DNA of 64,000 nucleotides from Streptomyces katrae (GTDB taxonomy: Bacteria > Actinomycetota > Actinomycetes > Streptomycetales > Streptomycetaceae). How positions within the stretch are numbered: position 1 is the first letter of the stretch; each line of letters opens with the position of its first letter. The DNA lies in contig NZ_CP020042.1 of NCBI RefSeq assembly GCF_002028425.1, forward strand, positions 1,488,001 through 1,552,000, in the 5' to 3' direction. The notes under the pieces are model-generated. The model worked only from the letters and a program-made list of their open reading frames with translations. It was not told the DNA's origin and did not search any database. The position numbers and the translations under genes are program-made. Positions 20,112 to 27,909 of the stretch are shown in pieces.

Positions 20112-21596
20112 TCAGTCCATGCCGATCCAGACCGACTTGGTCTGGGTGTAGCTCTCCAGGGACTCCGGGCCGCACTCGCGGCCGTAGCCGGAGGCCTTGT
20201 AGCCGCCGTAGGGGACGGAGGGGTCGTACTGGTTGTAGCAATTGACCCAGACGGTGCCGGCCTTGATCTGCGAGGCGACCCGGTGGGCCCGGCGCAGGTC
20301 CTTGGTGTGGACGCCGGCGGCGAGGCCGTACGCGCTGTCGTTGGCGATGCGCACGGCGTCCTCCTCGGTGTCGAAGGGGATGACCGACAGGACGGGGCCG
20401 AAGATCTCCTCCTGGGCGATCCGCATCCCGTTGTCGACGCCGGTGAAGACGGTAGGCAGGAAGTACAGGCCCTGGCTGGAGGCGCCCTCGGGGGTCCAGC
20501 CGGTGCCGCCGGTGCGCAGGAGGGCGCCTTCCTTCTCGCCCACCTCGATGTAGGAGCTGACCTTGTCGAACTGGGCGCGGTGGGCCAGCGGCCCGAAGAG
20601 GGTGTCCGGGTCGCGCGGGTCCCCGGGCTTGAGGGCGGCGGCCCGGCGGACCAGGCGTTCGACCAGTTCGTCGTGGATGGGGCGCTGGAGCAGCAGCCGG
20701 GAGCCGGCCGTGCAGATCTCGCCCTTGTTGTAGTAGATGCCGAAGAAGGCCAGTTCCTCGGCGGCGTCGAGGTCGGCGTCGGCGAAGACGATGTTGGCGG
20801 ACTTGCCGCCGAGTTCCATCGTGACCTTCTTCAGGGTGCCGGCCGACTTGCGGATGATCGACTGTCCGACGGCGGTGGAGCCGGTGAAGGCGATCTTGTC
20901 GATGCCGGGGTGGCCGGTGAGGGTTTCGCCGAGCTCCACGCCGGGCCCGGTGACCACGTTCAGCACCCCGTCGGGGATCTCCGCCTCCTGGAACAGCTCG
21001 GCGATCTTCAGGGCGGTGAGCGGGGTGGCCGGGGAGGGCTTGTGGACCACCGTGTTCCCGGCCGCGAGGGCCGGGGCGATCTTCGTCATCGACAGCAGCA
21101 GCGGGAAGTTGAACGGGGTGATGGCGCAGACCACGCCCAGCGGCTCGCGCAGGGTGTAGGCGAGCTGGCCGCCGGCGGGGGCCCTGGAGGAGCCGTCGAC
21201 CCTGGTGACCGCGCCCGCGTAGTAGTGCATCAGCTGGGCGGCCATGGGTGCGTCGACGGTGCTGGAGAAGGCGAACGGCTTGCCCATGTCCACCGTTTCC
21301 AGCAGGGCGATCTCCTCCAGGTCCCGTTCGATCAGCTCACCGACGCGGTTGAGCCGCAGCGCTCGCTCCTGGGCCGACAGCCGGCTCCACGGGCCCTCCT
21401 CGTACGCCGTGCGGGCGGCCGCGACGGCGGCGTCCGCGTCGGTCGCGGCGGCCTGGGCCACCGGTACGATCTCCTGTCCGTCGATCGGGCTGATGTCCGG
21501 TTCCGTGCGGCCGTCCCGGGCCGGGACCCACTGGCCGCCGATGAACAGCTTCCCGGGGTGGGCCAGCGGGTGGCCGCTGAGCTCGCGCTTGGTCAT
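20112..21596 (-). CDS. NAD(P)-dependent aldehyde dehydrogenase
   Basis: Full-length aldehyde dehydrogenase of 494 residues, oxidising an aldehyde to the acid with NAD(P). The general base Glu is about residue 261 in MELGGKSANIVF and the nucleophile Cys about residue 295 in GEICTAGSR. The nucleotide motif FTGSTAVGQ and the C-terminal NCYNQYDPSVPYGGYKASG are also present; the latter resembles the betaine/phenylacetaldehyde dehydrogenase branch. The ribosome site GGAAGG supports the ATG. The gene is 48 bases upstream of the reductase-molybdenum hydroxylase set and preceded by the MITE-like palindrome. Substrate unknown; it would suit aldehydes produced by the GMC or ThDP enzymes nearby. Confidence 0.9.
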   Translation of the reverse strand: MTKRELSGHPLAHPGKLFIGGQWVPARDGRTEPDISPIDGQEIVPVAQAAATDADAAVAAARTAYEEGPWSRLSAQERALRLNRVGELIERDLEEIALLETVDMGKPFAFSSTVDAPMAAQLMHYYAGAVTRVDGSSRAPAGGQLAYTLREPLGVVCAITPFNFPLLLSMTKIAPALAAGNTVVHKPSPATPLTALKIAELFQEAEIPDGVLNVVTGPGVELGETLTGHPGIDKIAFTGSTAVGQSIIRKSAGTLKKVTMELGGKSANIVFADADLDAAEELAFFGIYYNKGEICTAGSRLLLQRPIHDELVERLVRRAAALKPGDPRDPDTLFGPLAHRAQFDKVSSYIEVGEKEGALLRTGGTGWTPEGASSQGLYFLPTVFTGVDNGMRIAQEEIFGPVLSVIPFDTEEDAVRIANDSAYGLAAGVHTKDLRRAHRVASQIKAGTVWVNCYNQYDPSVPYGGYKASGYGRECGPESLESYTQTKSVWIGMD

Positions 21597-21623
21597 GGCT
21601 GCACCTTCCGGTGTCGCGGGGGC

Positions 21624-21790
21624 TAGGGCCTGACCGACCATTCGCGCCGGATCAGGCCGGGTCGTTCGGTGCGTGCGATCGGCGTGCGGCCGGGACGCCC
21701 TCGTAGCGGAGCTACTTGGGCGTTTCGGCCGTGCGGCGAGCGTGCGTGCCGGGCGGGCCGGCCCCGGTGGGAATGGTCGGACAGGCCCTA
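21624..21790. mobile_element. MITE-like palindromic element with terminal inverted repeats
   Basis: A 167-base segment whose ends are inverted copies. The left end TAGGGCCTGACCGACCATTC (21624-21643) matches the right end (complement of 21771-21790) with one mismatch, and similarity continues inward to give about 27 bases with four mismatches. The interior is also palindromic, closing on GTAGC-GGA-GCTAC at 703-715 of the 21-kb block. TA dinucleotides flank both ends, consistent with a TA target duplication. It has no coding capacity. The right end supplies the TAG stop of the DJ-1 gene at 21788. This looks like a non-autonomous insertion or the remnant of one. Confidence 0.6.
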
Positions 21791-22528
21791 CGCCTCTTCG
21801 AGCCGGCGCAGGAACGTCTCGGCGAGGGCCTTGGAGGAGTAGGGGTTCTGGCCGGTGGTGAGCTTGCGGTCGACGACGACGTGGGAGTCCCAGATGACGT
21901 CGGCCTTCTCGTAGCGGGCGCCGAGTCTGGTCAGCTCGGCCTCCAGGATCAGCGGGAGTCGGCCGGCCATGTTGGTGACCAGTTCCTCGTCATGGGAGAA
22001 CGCCGTCATCCGGTAGCCCTCGAAGGGCCAGCGGCCCTCCCCGTCGCGCAGGGCGAGCAGGGCGGTGTGGCCGTGGCAGACGGTGGCGAGGGGCTTGTCC
22101 TGGGCGATGGCCCAGCGCAGCACCTGCGCGAGCTCGTCGGACTTCGGCAGGTCCCCGATGGCCCCGTGGCCGCCGCTGATGTAGAGGGCGTCGTACCCGG
22201 CGACGTCCTTCTCGCCGAGGGACTCGATCGCGAGGGGGCTGCGCAGCTGGGGGGCCTGCTCGATGACGCGGACGTACTCGGCCGCGTTGGCGGCGTCCTC
22301 GTCGGGCGAGCCCTCCGGGCGGACGTACCGCAGGAAGCCGGGGTCGATGCTGGTCTGGTCGACCGTGGGGGTGGCGCCCCCGATCGTCGCCACGTCGACG
22401 GTGTGGCCGGCGGCCTGGAAGAGGGTGTAGGGGACCACGAATTCCTCGGCCCAGAAGCCCGAGGGGTGCTGCTCCCCGTCCAGGAGATGGAGGGTGGCCT
22501 TTGCCGTCAAGACGACGAGAATCCTCAT
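21788..22528 (-). CDS. DJ-1/PfpI-family protein (type 1 glutamine amidotransferase-like)
   Basis: A 246-residue DJ-1/PfpI-fold protein. The nucleophile elbow is LATVCHGHTALLAL with Cys at the sharp turn, preceded by YISGGHGAIGDL; an upstream acidic residue in FWAEEFVVPY fits the Hsp31/glyoxalase III-like subgroup. Such enzymes turn methylglyoxal or glyoxal into hydroxy acids or repair glycated products. The ribosome site AAGGAGAG precedes the ATG. A terminator-like hairpin lies just upstream (22566-22586), so it starts a separate transcript. Its stop codon lies in the terminal repeat of the MITE-like element, so the C-terminal codons may have been altered by that insertion. Exact activity is unknown. 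Confidence 0.82.
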   Translation of the reverse strand: MRILVVLTAKATLHLLDGEQHPSGFWAEEFVVPYTLFQAAGHTVDVATIGGATPTVDQTSIDPGFLRYVRPEGSPDEDAANAAEYVRVIEQAPQLRSPLAIESLGEKDVAGYDALYISGGHGAIGDLPKSDELAQVLRWAIAQDKPLATVCHGHTALLALRDGEGRWPFEGYRMTAFSHDEELVTNMAGRLPLILEAELTRLGARYEKADVIWDSHVVVDRKLTTGQNPYSSKALAETFLRRLEEA

Positions 22529-22565
22529 GATTCTCTCCTTGTTCTGGATTCGCTGCCGATTCAAC

Positions 22566-22586
22566 ACGCCCCTGGAGGAGGGGCGT
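22566..22586 (-). terminator. Short hairpin after the MinD-like ATPase gene
   Basis: Seven-bp arms ACGCCCC (22566-22572) and GGGGCGT (22580-22586), 7-base loop, starting 13 bases after the ATPase stop on the minus strand. It is the first terminator-like structure found downstream of the 15-gene run that begins at 36240. Confidence 0.45.
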
Positions 22587-22598
22587 AAGGGGGTGACG

Positions 22599-23345
22599 TC
22601 AGGCCCGCGATACTTCGTCACGTGCGTCCAACGCCGTGAGGATCGTGCGGAATTCGCCGACCAGGGGGTGGTCGGGGAACGCTTCGGCGAATATGCGCTC
22701 GCCGTAGAGGGCCGCCATTTCCGGTACGTACGGGAGGATTCCGGCCAGGGGGGTGCCGTATACCTCCTCGGCGCGCCGGCGGACGGCTTGGTGGTCGACG
22801 CCCTCGGGCGCCATGCTCAGGACGAGGGCGCGCCGGCAGGCCAGCCGCCCGGCGAGGGCGATGGTCTCCTCGACCCCGGAGAGGTCCACGCGGTCCGCCC
22901 TCGTCATGATCAGTACGACGTCGGCGCTGCCCATGGCGGTCACCGACTCGTTGTTGAGCCCTGCGTGCGTGTCGAGCAGCAGGACGTCCAGCGCGTGGCT
23001 GCGCGCCAGCCGCTCGAAGCCCTCCGGGAGCAGGCCGACGTCGTACCCGGTGGCCATCAGCTCCCGCAGGGCCGCCGTCCCGGTCCGGGCCGGTACGACG
23101 TACAGGCCGGCCACCGAGGTGCGCCGGGCGGCGGCCTCGATCTCGCAGCGGCCGAGCAGGTAGTCGGCCAGCGAGCCGGTGCCCGGCGCGACCCCGAACA
23201 GCAGGTCCAGGGTGGGCGACTGGAGGTCGGTGTCGACCACCCCGACCCGCTGTCCGGCCGCGGCCAGCAGCAGGGCGAGGTTGGCCAGCACCGAGGACTT
23301 CCCGGTGCCGCCGCGGTGCGAGTGCACCACGATGGTCCGGGTCAT
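22599..23345 (-). CDS. MinD/ParA-superfamily ATPase
   Basis: Deviant Walker-A ATPase of about 248 residues. The P-loop is HSHRGGTGKSSV at residues 8-19, with the signature first Lys of KGGxGKS replaced by His-Arg. This removes the usual intermolecular lysine of ParA/MinD dimers (Arg11 may stand in). VVDTDLQSPTLDLLFG is the A' motif and LLLDTHAGLNNESV the Walker B region. It is not next to a ParB gene. In gliding-like, flagellar or secretion systems, related ATPases position complexes; here it follows the SpoIIE-like phosphatase with overlapping start and stop (GTGATGA-type junction), so it probably belongs to the same signalling unit. Target is unknown. Confidence 0.8.
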   Translation of the reverse strand: MTRTIVVHSHRGGTGKSSVLANLALLLAAAGQRVGVVDTDLQSPTLDLLFGVAPGTGSLADYLLGRCEIEAAARRTSVAGLYVVPARTGTAALRELMATGYDVGLLPEGFERLARSHALDVLLLDTHAGLNNESVTAMGSADVVLIMTRADRVDLSGVEETIALAGRLACRRALVLSMAPEGVDHQAVRRRAEEVYGTPLAGILPYVPEMAALYGERIFAEAFPDHPLVGEFRTILTALDARDEVSRA

Positions 23346-24604
23346 CACGCCACCACCCGGTAGCCCGCGCCGTCCGCATGCGGCCCCCGCGCCGCACGTG
23401 GCCGGTGCAGGGCCAGCATGGTGACGTCGTCGTGCTGTTCGGCGGTGCCGGTGTGCTCGCGCACCGCCCGGTCCATCAGGTCGACCACGTCCCGGCCGCT
23501 CGCCGGGGGGCCGGCGAGCAGTTCGAGCATCCTGTCGTCACCGAGGAAGTAGCCTTCGGGGCAGCGTGCCTCGGGCACTCCGTCGGTGAACACGAAAAGG
23601 GTGTCGCCCGGGTCGAGCTGGGCGTAGCCGAGGGTGTAGACGCAGTCGGGGAGGACCCCGACCGCAGGTCCCGTGACCTCCAGGGCCCGGGTGCCGGAGC
23701 CGTCGCCGGAGAGCAGCAGCGGCGGGTTGTGACCGCCGTTGATGTAGACGAGGCTGCCGGTGCGGGGGTCCAGGACGCCGAAGAAGAGGGTGGCGAAGTA
23801 CCCCTGCCTGAGGTGGTTGCGGGTGAGGTAGCCGTTGGTGGCGGTGACCGCGTTGAGCAGCGGGGTGGCGCCGACCACCGGGGTGCGCCGGCTGCCGCCG
23901 CTGCGGCCGGCGGCCATCAGGTGCTGCAGGCCGCTGTTCTCGGCGGTGTGGCGCAGCAGGGAGCGGATGAGCGCCATGAAGAGGGCGGCGCCCACTCCCT
24001 TGTCGCAGACGTCGGCGACGACGAGGGCCAGTCTGCGGCCCCGGGAGATCTCGAAGACGTCGTAGAAGTCCCCGGCGACCTGGCGGGCCGGCCGGAAGCG
24101 GACGTCGATCTCCCAGCCTGCGGGGACGGGCAGCGATTCGGGCAGGAAGCCGGCCTGGATCTCCCGGCCGATCTCCAGTTCCTTCTCGTAGCCCATGAGT
24201 TCGGCGCGGGCGTCGGCCTCCTGCACGGTGCGGCCGAGTCCGGCGCGTTCGGTGCAGCTGCGCAGCCGGGCCGCGACCAGGGCGGGCAGGAAGGGCGGGA
24301 CGAGGTAGTCGTGGCCGAGGCGGACGTGCCGCTCCAGGGCGGCGAAGTCGGCGACGGTCCAGGCGACCACGATCGGGGCCCCGGCCCAGCGGCGCAGCCG
24401 GCGCACGACGGTGCGCACGGTGTCCCCGTCGGCTTCGGCGGGGACGAGCAGGACGTCCCCCGCGGGCAGCGCGTCCAGGCGGCCGCGCAGCAGGAGCGGG
24501 AGGGTGGGGGTGACGAGTTCGGCGTCCATCAGCCGGAGCGCTTCGAGCAGTCCGGCCGGGGGCAGCGGGTGCACGTCGAGGATGATCACGGTCGTGGAGG
24601 GCAT
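23345..24604 (-). CDS. SpoIIE/RsbU-type PP2C serine phosphatase with receiver-like N-terminus
   Basis: A 419-residue phosphatase expected to dephosphorylate STAS anti-anti-sigma proteins. Residues 1-125 resemble a degenerate receiver domain, with no clear acidic pocket or phospho-acceptor Asp. Residues 140-170 form a short helical linker (ELEIGREIQAGFLP). The PP2C domain (about 175-400) has the metal-binding residues in QVAGDFYDVF and VVADVCDKGVGAALF, then INGGHNPPLLL, FVFTDGVPEA and QHDDVTMLAL. It overlaps the RsbW-like gene by 19 bases and the ATPase by one to four, giving one co-regulated module with two STAS proteins and a kinase. The input signal is unknown. Confidence 0.88.
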   Translation of the reverse strand: MPSTTVIILDVHPLPPAGLLEALRLMDAELVTPTLPLLLRGRLDALPAGDVLLVPAEADGDTVRTVVRRLRRWAGAPIVVAWTVADFAALERHVRLGHDYLVPPFLPALVAARLRSCTERAGLGRTVQEADARAELMGYEKELEIGREIQAGFLPESLPVPAGWEIDVRFRPARQVAGDFYDVFEISRGRRLALVVADVCDKGVGAALFMALIRSLLRHTAENSGLQHLMAAGRSGGSRRTPVVGATPLLNAVTATNGYLTRNHLRQGYFATLFFGVLDPRTGSLVYINGGHNPPLLLSGDGSGTRALEVTGPAVGVLPDCVYTLGYAQLDPGDTLFVFTDGVPEARCPEGYFLGDDRMLELLAGPPASGRDVVDLMDRAVREHTGTAEQHDDVTMLALHRPRAARGPHADGAGYRVVA

Positions 24605-25050
24605 GCGTCCGTCCCCTCGGCCTTGACGGTCAGCGTGCTGATGTTGCGGCCGTCCCTGCGGGCATAGGTGTACGCATCCACGCTGGTCAGGGCCAGGTGG
24701 ATGCCGAGGCCGCCGACCCTGCGCCGTTCCGGGGGGACCCCGGGGGCGGGCGGCAGGCGGCCTGCGACGGGGTCGAACGCGGGGGCGGTGTCCTCGATGA
24801 CGATCCGCACCCCGTCGGGACCGGAGCGGCCCAGGACGGTGATCCGTCCCTCGCCGCCCCGGTACCCGTGCATCACGATGTTGGTGGCCAGTTCGTCCAC
24901 GGCCAGCCGGATCCGGTACGTCGCCCCGGTGCCGAGGCCGGCCCGGGCGGCGAGCCGCAGGACGAACGCGGCGATCTCGCCCAGTGCCCCCAGCGTCGCG
25001 GGCACCTCCAGCACGGCGGGCTTCCTCGCCAGTTCGACCACGTCACTCAC
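24586..25050 (-). CDS. RsbW/SpoIIAB-like anti-sigma factor or STAS kinase
   Basis: A 154-residue GHKL ATPase of the anti-sigma kinase type. The N-box is LAVDELATNIVMHGY, followed by IVIEDTAPAFDP and GGLGIHLALTSVD, which form the nucleotide lid region. It would phosphorylate one or both STAS proteins encoded next door and bind a sigma factor or another target. No sigma factor gene lies in this window, so the target is encoded elsewhere or is not a sigma factor. It starts with GTG, 17 bases after the STAS gene, and its end overlaps the phosphatase start by 19 bases. Confidence 0.85.
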   Translation of the reverse strand: MSDVVELARKPAVLEVPATLGALGEIAAFVLRLAARAGLGTGATYRIRLAVDELATNIVMHGYRGGEGRITVLGRSGPDGVRIVIEDTAPAFDPVAGRLPPAPGVPPERRRVGGLGIHLALTSVDAYTYARRDGRNISTLTVKAEGTDACPPRP

Positions 25051-25067
25051 CGGCCCGGGCCGTGTGC

Positions 25068-25379
25068 TCAGTCATCGGCCAGCAGGATGCTGCGGTCGAG
25101 TCCGGCCGTGCGGATGGTCCGCGAGACGGGCTCGATGGCGCCGACCACCTTGATGGTGACGTGGTCCGCCACCTTCTGCTGGGCGAAGACCAAGGAGCGC
25201 AGCCCGGCGCTGGCCATGTAGCCGACGCCCGCCATCCGGATCTCGACGGTGCTGGTGCCGTGGCCGGCGGCCTTCTCGATGGTCTGGTGGAAGTCCGGCG
25301 CGGTCTTGGCGTCCAGCTCGCCCGTCAGTTCGATCACGGTGGTGTCGCCCTCGATGCTCAGGGACACGGAAAGCGGCAT
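25068..25379 (-). CDS. STAS-domain anti-sigma factor antagonist (downstream copy)
   Basis: A 103-residue single STAS domain. The loop that carries the regulatory serine reads YMASAGLRSL, placing the probable phosphorylation site at Ser57. Residues ELTGELDAKTAPDF are the usual first strand and helix. It lies 16 bases after glgX and 17 before the RsbW-like gene, so it is the natural substrate of that kinase and of the SpoIIE-like phosphatase. It differs clearly from the second STAS protein at 27525-27869, so the two may respond to different partners. Confidence 0.85.
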   Translation of the reverse strand: MPLSVSLSIEGDTTVIELTGELDAKTAPDFHQTIEKAAGHGTSTVEIRMAGVGYMASAGLRSLVFAQQKVADHVTIKVVGAIEPVSRTIRTAGLDRSILLADD

Positions 25380-25395
25380 GTCAGGTCTCCTTCGG

Positions 25396-27528
25396 TCACT
25401 CGGGGTCGTTGGCGCGGCCGACCAGGATCACGACCGAGCGCGGGCCGATCAGGTACTTGCCGGCGTTGTCGAGCTCCTGCTCGGTCCCCGGGGTGCGGAT
25501 GTCGTGCGGGGCCTCGGCGCCGGTGTCGGCGAACAGGTGCCAGCTGCGGCCGTGGGGCAGGGCGGGCAGTTCCAGGTCGTGCGCCTCCCAGTGGGAGTTC
25601 ATGGCCACGTACACCACGTCCTCGTCGGAGGTGCCGCAGCGGGCCACCGCGATCAGGCGGCTCTCCGGCGACCAGTCGGGCTGCCAGGCCCGCTCCCCGT
25701 GCCAGCTGATGTCCGGCAGCCCGAGGCCGTCGCGGAGCCGGCCGGTGGGGTGGGTGGTGGAGCGCAGCTCGCGGTGGCGGCCCCTGAAGGCGATCAGCTC
25801 GCGGGTGAAGCGGAGCAGTTCGGCGTTCTCGTCGACCTGGTCCCAGTCGAACCAGGACAGTTCGTTGTCCTGGCAGTAGGTGTTGTTGTTGCCCTGCTGG
25901 GTGCGGGCGACCTCGTCCCCGGACAGCAGCATCGGGATGCCCTGGCTGGTGAGCAGGATGGCCAGGGCGTTCTTCATCTGGCGCAGCCGCAGGGCGTTGA
26001 CGGCGGGGTCGTCCGTGGGGCCCTCGGCCCCGCAGTTCCAGCTGTTGTTGTCGTTGGCCCCGTCGTTGTTGCCCTCGCCGTTGGCCTCGTTGTGCTTGTC
26101 GTTGTACGAGACGAGGTCGGCCAGGGTGAAACCGTCGTGGGCCGTCAGGAAGTTGACGGATGCGGTGGTCCCGCGGCTGGAGTAGAGGTCGGGCGAGCCG
26201 GCTATCCGGGTGGCCAGCTCCCCCGTGACCCCGGGGTCGCCCTTGAGGAAGCGGCGCACGGTGTCGCGGTACTTGCCGTTCCACTCGGCCCAGCGGCCGT
26301 AGGCCGGGAAGTTGCCGACCTCGTAGAGGCCGCCCGCGTCCCAGGCCTCGGCGATCAGCTTGGTGTGCCGCAGGACGGGGTCGAAGGCGAGCATCTCCAG
26401 CAGCGGCGGGTTGGGCAGCGGGGTGCCGTCCAGGTCCCGGCCGAGGATGGCCGCGAGGTCGAAGCGGAAGCCGTCGACGTGGTAGTCGGCGACCCAGTGG
26501 CGCAGGCAGTCGAGCACGTAGTTGCGCACGACGGGGTGGTTGCAGTTGACCGTGTTGCCGGTGCCGCTGAAGTTGAAGTAGTACCCCTCGGGCGTGAGCA
26601 TGTAGTACGTGGCGTTGTCGAGGCCCTTGAAGGAGATGGTGGGGCCCTGCTCGTTGCCCTCGGCGGTGTGGTTGAAGACGACGTCGAGGATGACCTCGAT
26701 GCCGGCCGCGTGCAGGTCCTTGATCAGGGTGCGGAACTCGTCGCCCTGCATCCCGTAGCGTCCGGTGGCCGCGTAGCCGGCCTTGGGCGCGAAGAAGGAG
26801 ACGGTGTTGTAGCCCCAGTAGTCGTAGAGCTTCTCGCCGGTCTCCGGGTTGCTGCGCGGGTTGTCGCTCTCGTCGAACTCGAAGACGGGAAGCAGCTCGA
26901 TGCAGTTGACCCCGAGCTCCTTGAGGTACGGGATCTTCTCCCGCAGCCCCGCGAAGGTGCCGGGGGCGGTGACCTGCGAGGAGGGGTGCCGGGTGAAGCC
27001 TCGGACGTGGGCCTCGTAGACGACGAGGTCCTCGGCGGGGATCCCCAGCGGGGTGTCGTCGCCCCAGTCGAAGTCCTGGAGGCAGACCCGCGAGCGGTAC
27101 TGGTAGCCGCGGCTGCGGTCCGGCTCCACGCCCCACACGTCGCGGCCGGCGATCAGCCGGGCGTAGGGGTCGGAGAGGACCTGGCGGGCGTCGAAGCGGT
27201 GGCCGGTGGCCGGGTCGAAGGGGCCGTCGGCCCGGTAGCCGTACTCGATGTTCTCGTGGTCGAGGCCGAAGACCGTCATGGAGAAGACGCTGCCGGTGCG
27301 GAACTCGTCGGGGAATTCCAGCTCGGCCATCGGCTCGGGCTCTCCGCGCTTGTAGATGACCAGGGTCATGGAGGTGGCCTGGTCGGAGAAGACGGAGAAG
27401 CTGACCCCGCCGGGGACCACGTTGGCCCCGAAGGGGAACGGCTTGCCCGCGCGGACGCGGTACCCGCCCACTTCGTGGGTCGGGTACGCGTCCACGCGCA
27501 GCACTCGTTCGGAGCGGGCCTCGCTCAT
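25396..27528 (-). CDS. glgX: Glycogen debranching enzyme, GlgX/TreX type (GH13)
   Basis: A 710-residue isoamylase-type debranching enzyme that hydrolyses alpha-1,6 branches of glycogen or limit dextrin. An N-terminal CBM48 domain (about 20-120) precedes the GH13 barrel. Catalytic residues are seen as Asp357 in GFRFDLAA, Glu394 in LIAEAWDAGG and Asp465 in TAHDGFTL; the barrel motif DVVFNHTAEG is also present. The gene start overlaps the upstream STAS gene stop (ATGA) and a second STAS gene follows 16 bases later. This placement inside a partner-switching module is very unusual for a metabolic enzyme. It may mobilise storage glycogen under the control of the same stress signal, which is inference. 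Confidence 0.92.
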   Translation of the reverse strand: MSEARSERVLRVDAYPTHEVGGYRVRAGKPFPFGANVVPGGVSFSVFSDQATSMTLVIYKRGEPEPMAELEFPDEFRTGSVFSMTVFGLDHENIEYGYRADGPFDPATGHRFDARQVLSDPYARLIAGRDVWGVEPDRSRGYQYRSRVCLQDFDWGDDTPLGIPAEDLVVYEAHVRGFTRHPSSQVTAPGTFAGLREKIPYLKELGVNCIELLPVFEFDESDNPRSNPETGEKLYDYWGYNTVSFFAPKAGYAATGRYGMQGDEFRTLIKDLHAAGIEVILDVVFNHTAEGNEQGPTISFKGLDNATYYMLTPEGYYFNFSGTGNTVNCNHPVVRNYVLDCLRHWVADYHVDGFRFDLAAILGRDLDGTPLPNPPLLEMLAFDPVLRHTKLIAEAWDAGGLYEVGNFPAYGRWAEWNGKYRDTVRRFLKGDPGVTGELATRIAGSPDLYSSRGTTASVNFLTAHDGFTLADLVSYNDKHNEANGEGNNDGANDNNSWNCGAEGPTDDPAVNALRLRQMKNALAILLTSQGIPMLLSGDEVARTQQGNNNTYCQDNELSWFDWDQVDENAELLRFTRELIAFRGRHRELRSTTHPTGRLRDGLGLPDISWHGERAWQPDWSPESRLIAVARCGTSDEDVVYVAMNSHWEAHDLELPALPHGRSWHLFADTGAEAPHDIRTPGTEQELDNAGKYLIGPRSVVILVGRANDPE

Positions 27529-27869
27529 CGCGCGGCCCTGGCCCGCCCGGCGGCGGCCGCGGCCTGGCCGGTCTCGAAGAAGTCGAGGAAGCCGGTGGCC
27601 GACATGACGAACCGGACTTCCTCGCTCACCCCGTACAGGGTGACGGCGACGCCGGCGTGCTGGGCCTCGCGGTAGACGACCAGCAGGGTGCGCAGGCCGG
27701 CGCTGGAGACGTAGGTGACGGCGGTCAGGTCGATGCGCAGCGCCCGGCCCTCGCGGACGAGCGGCAGCAGGGTCTCCAGCAGGGTGCCGGAGGTCTCGCT
27801 GTTGATCTCGCCGGTGGCGACGAGCACGGTGCCCGTCTTGTTCCGGCGTTCCTTCAGGTTCAGACTCAT
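27525..27869 (-). CDS. STAS-domain anti-sigma factor antagonist (upstream copy)
   Basis: A 114-residue STAS protein. The regulatory loop is TYVSSAGLRTL with candidate phospho-serine Ser56. The C-terminus carries an alanine/arginine-rich tail of about 15 residues. Its stop codon overlaps the glgX start, so synthesis of this regulator and the debranching enzyme is coupled. It follows the AGE-fold gene by 40 bases. It could compete with the second STAS protein for the RsbW-like kinase. Confidence 0.83.
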   Translation of the reverse strand: MSLNLKERRNKTGTVLVATGEINSETSGTLLETLLPLVREGRALRIDLTAVTYVSSAGLRTLLVVYREAQHAGVAVTLYGVSEEVRFVMSATGFLDFFETGQAAAAAGRARAAR

Positions 27870-27909
27870 GTCGTGCTTCCCCTCTGGTTGGGGCGCCCCC
27901 CGTTGGGCA

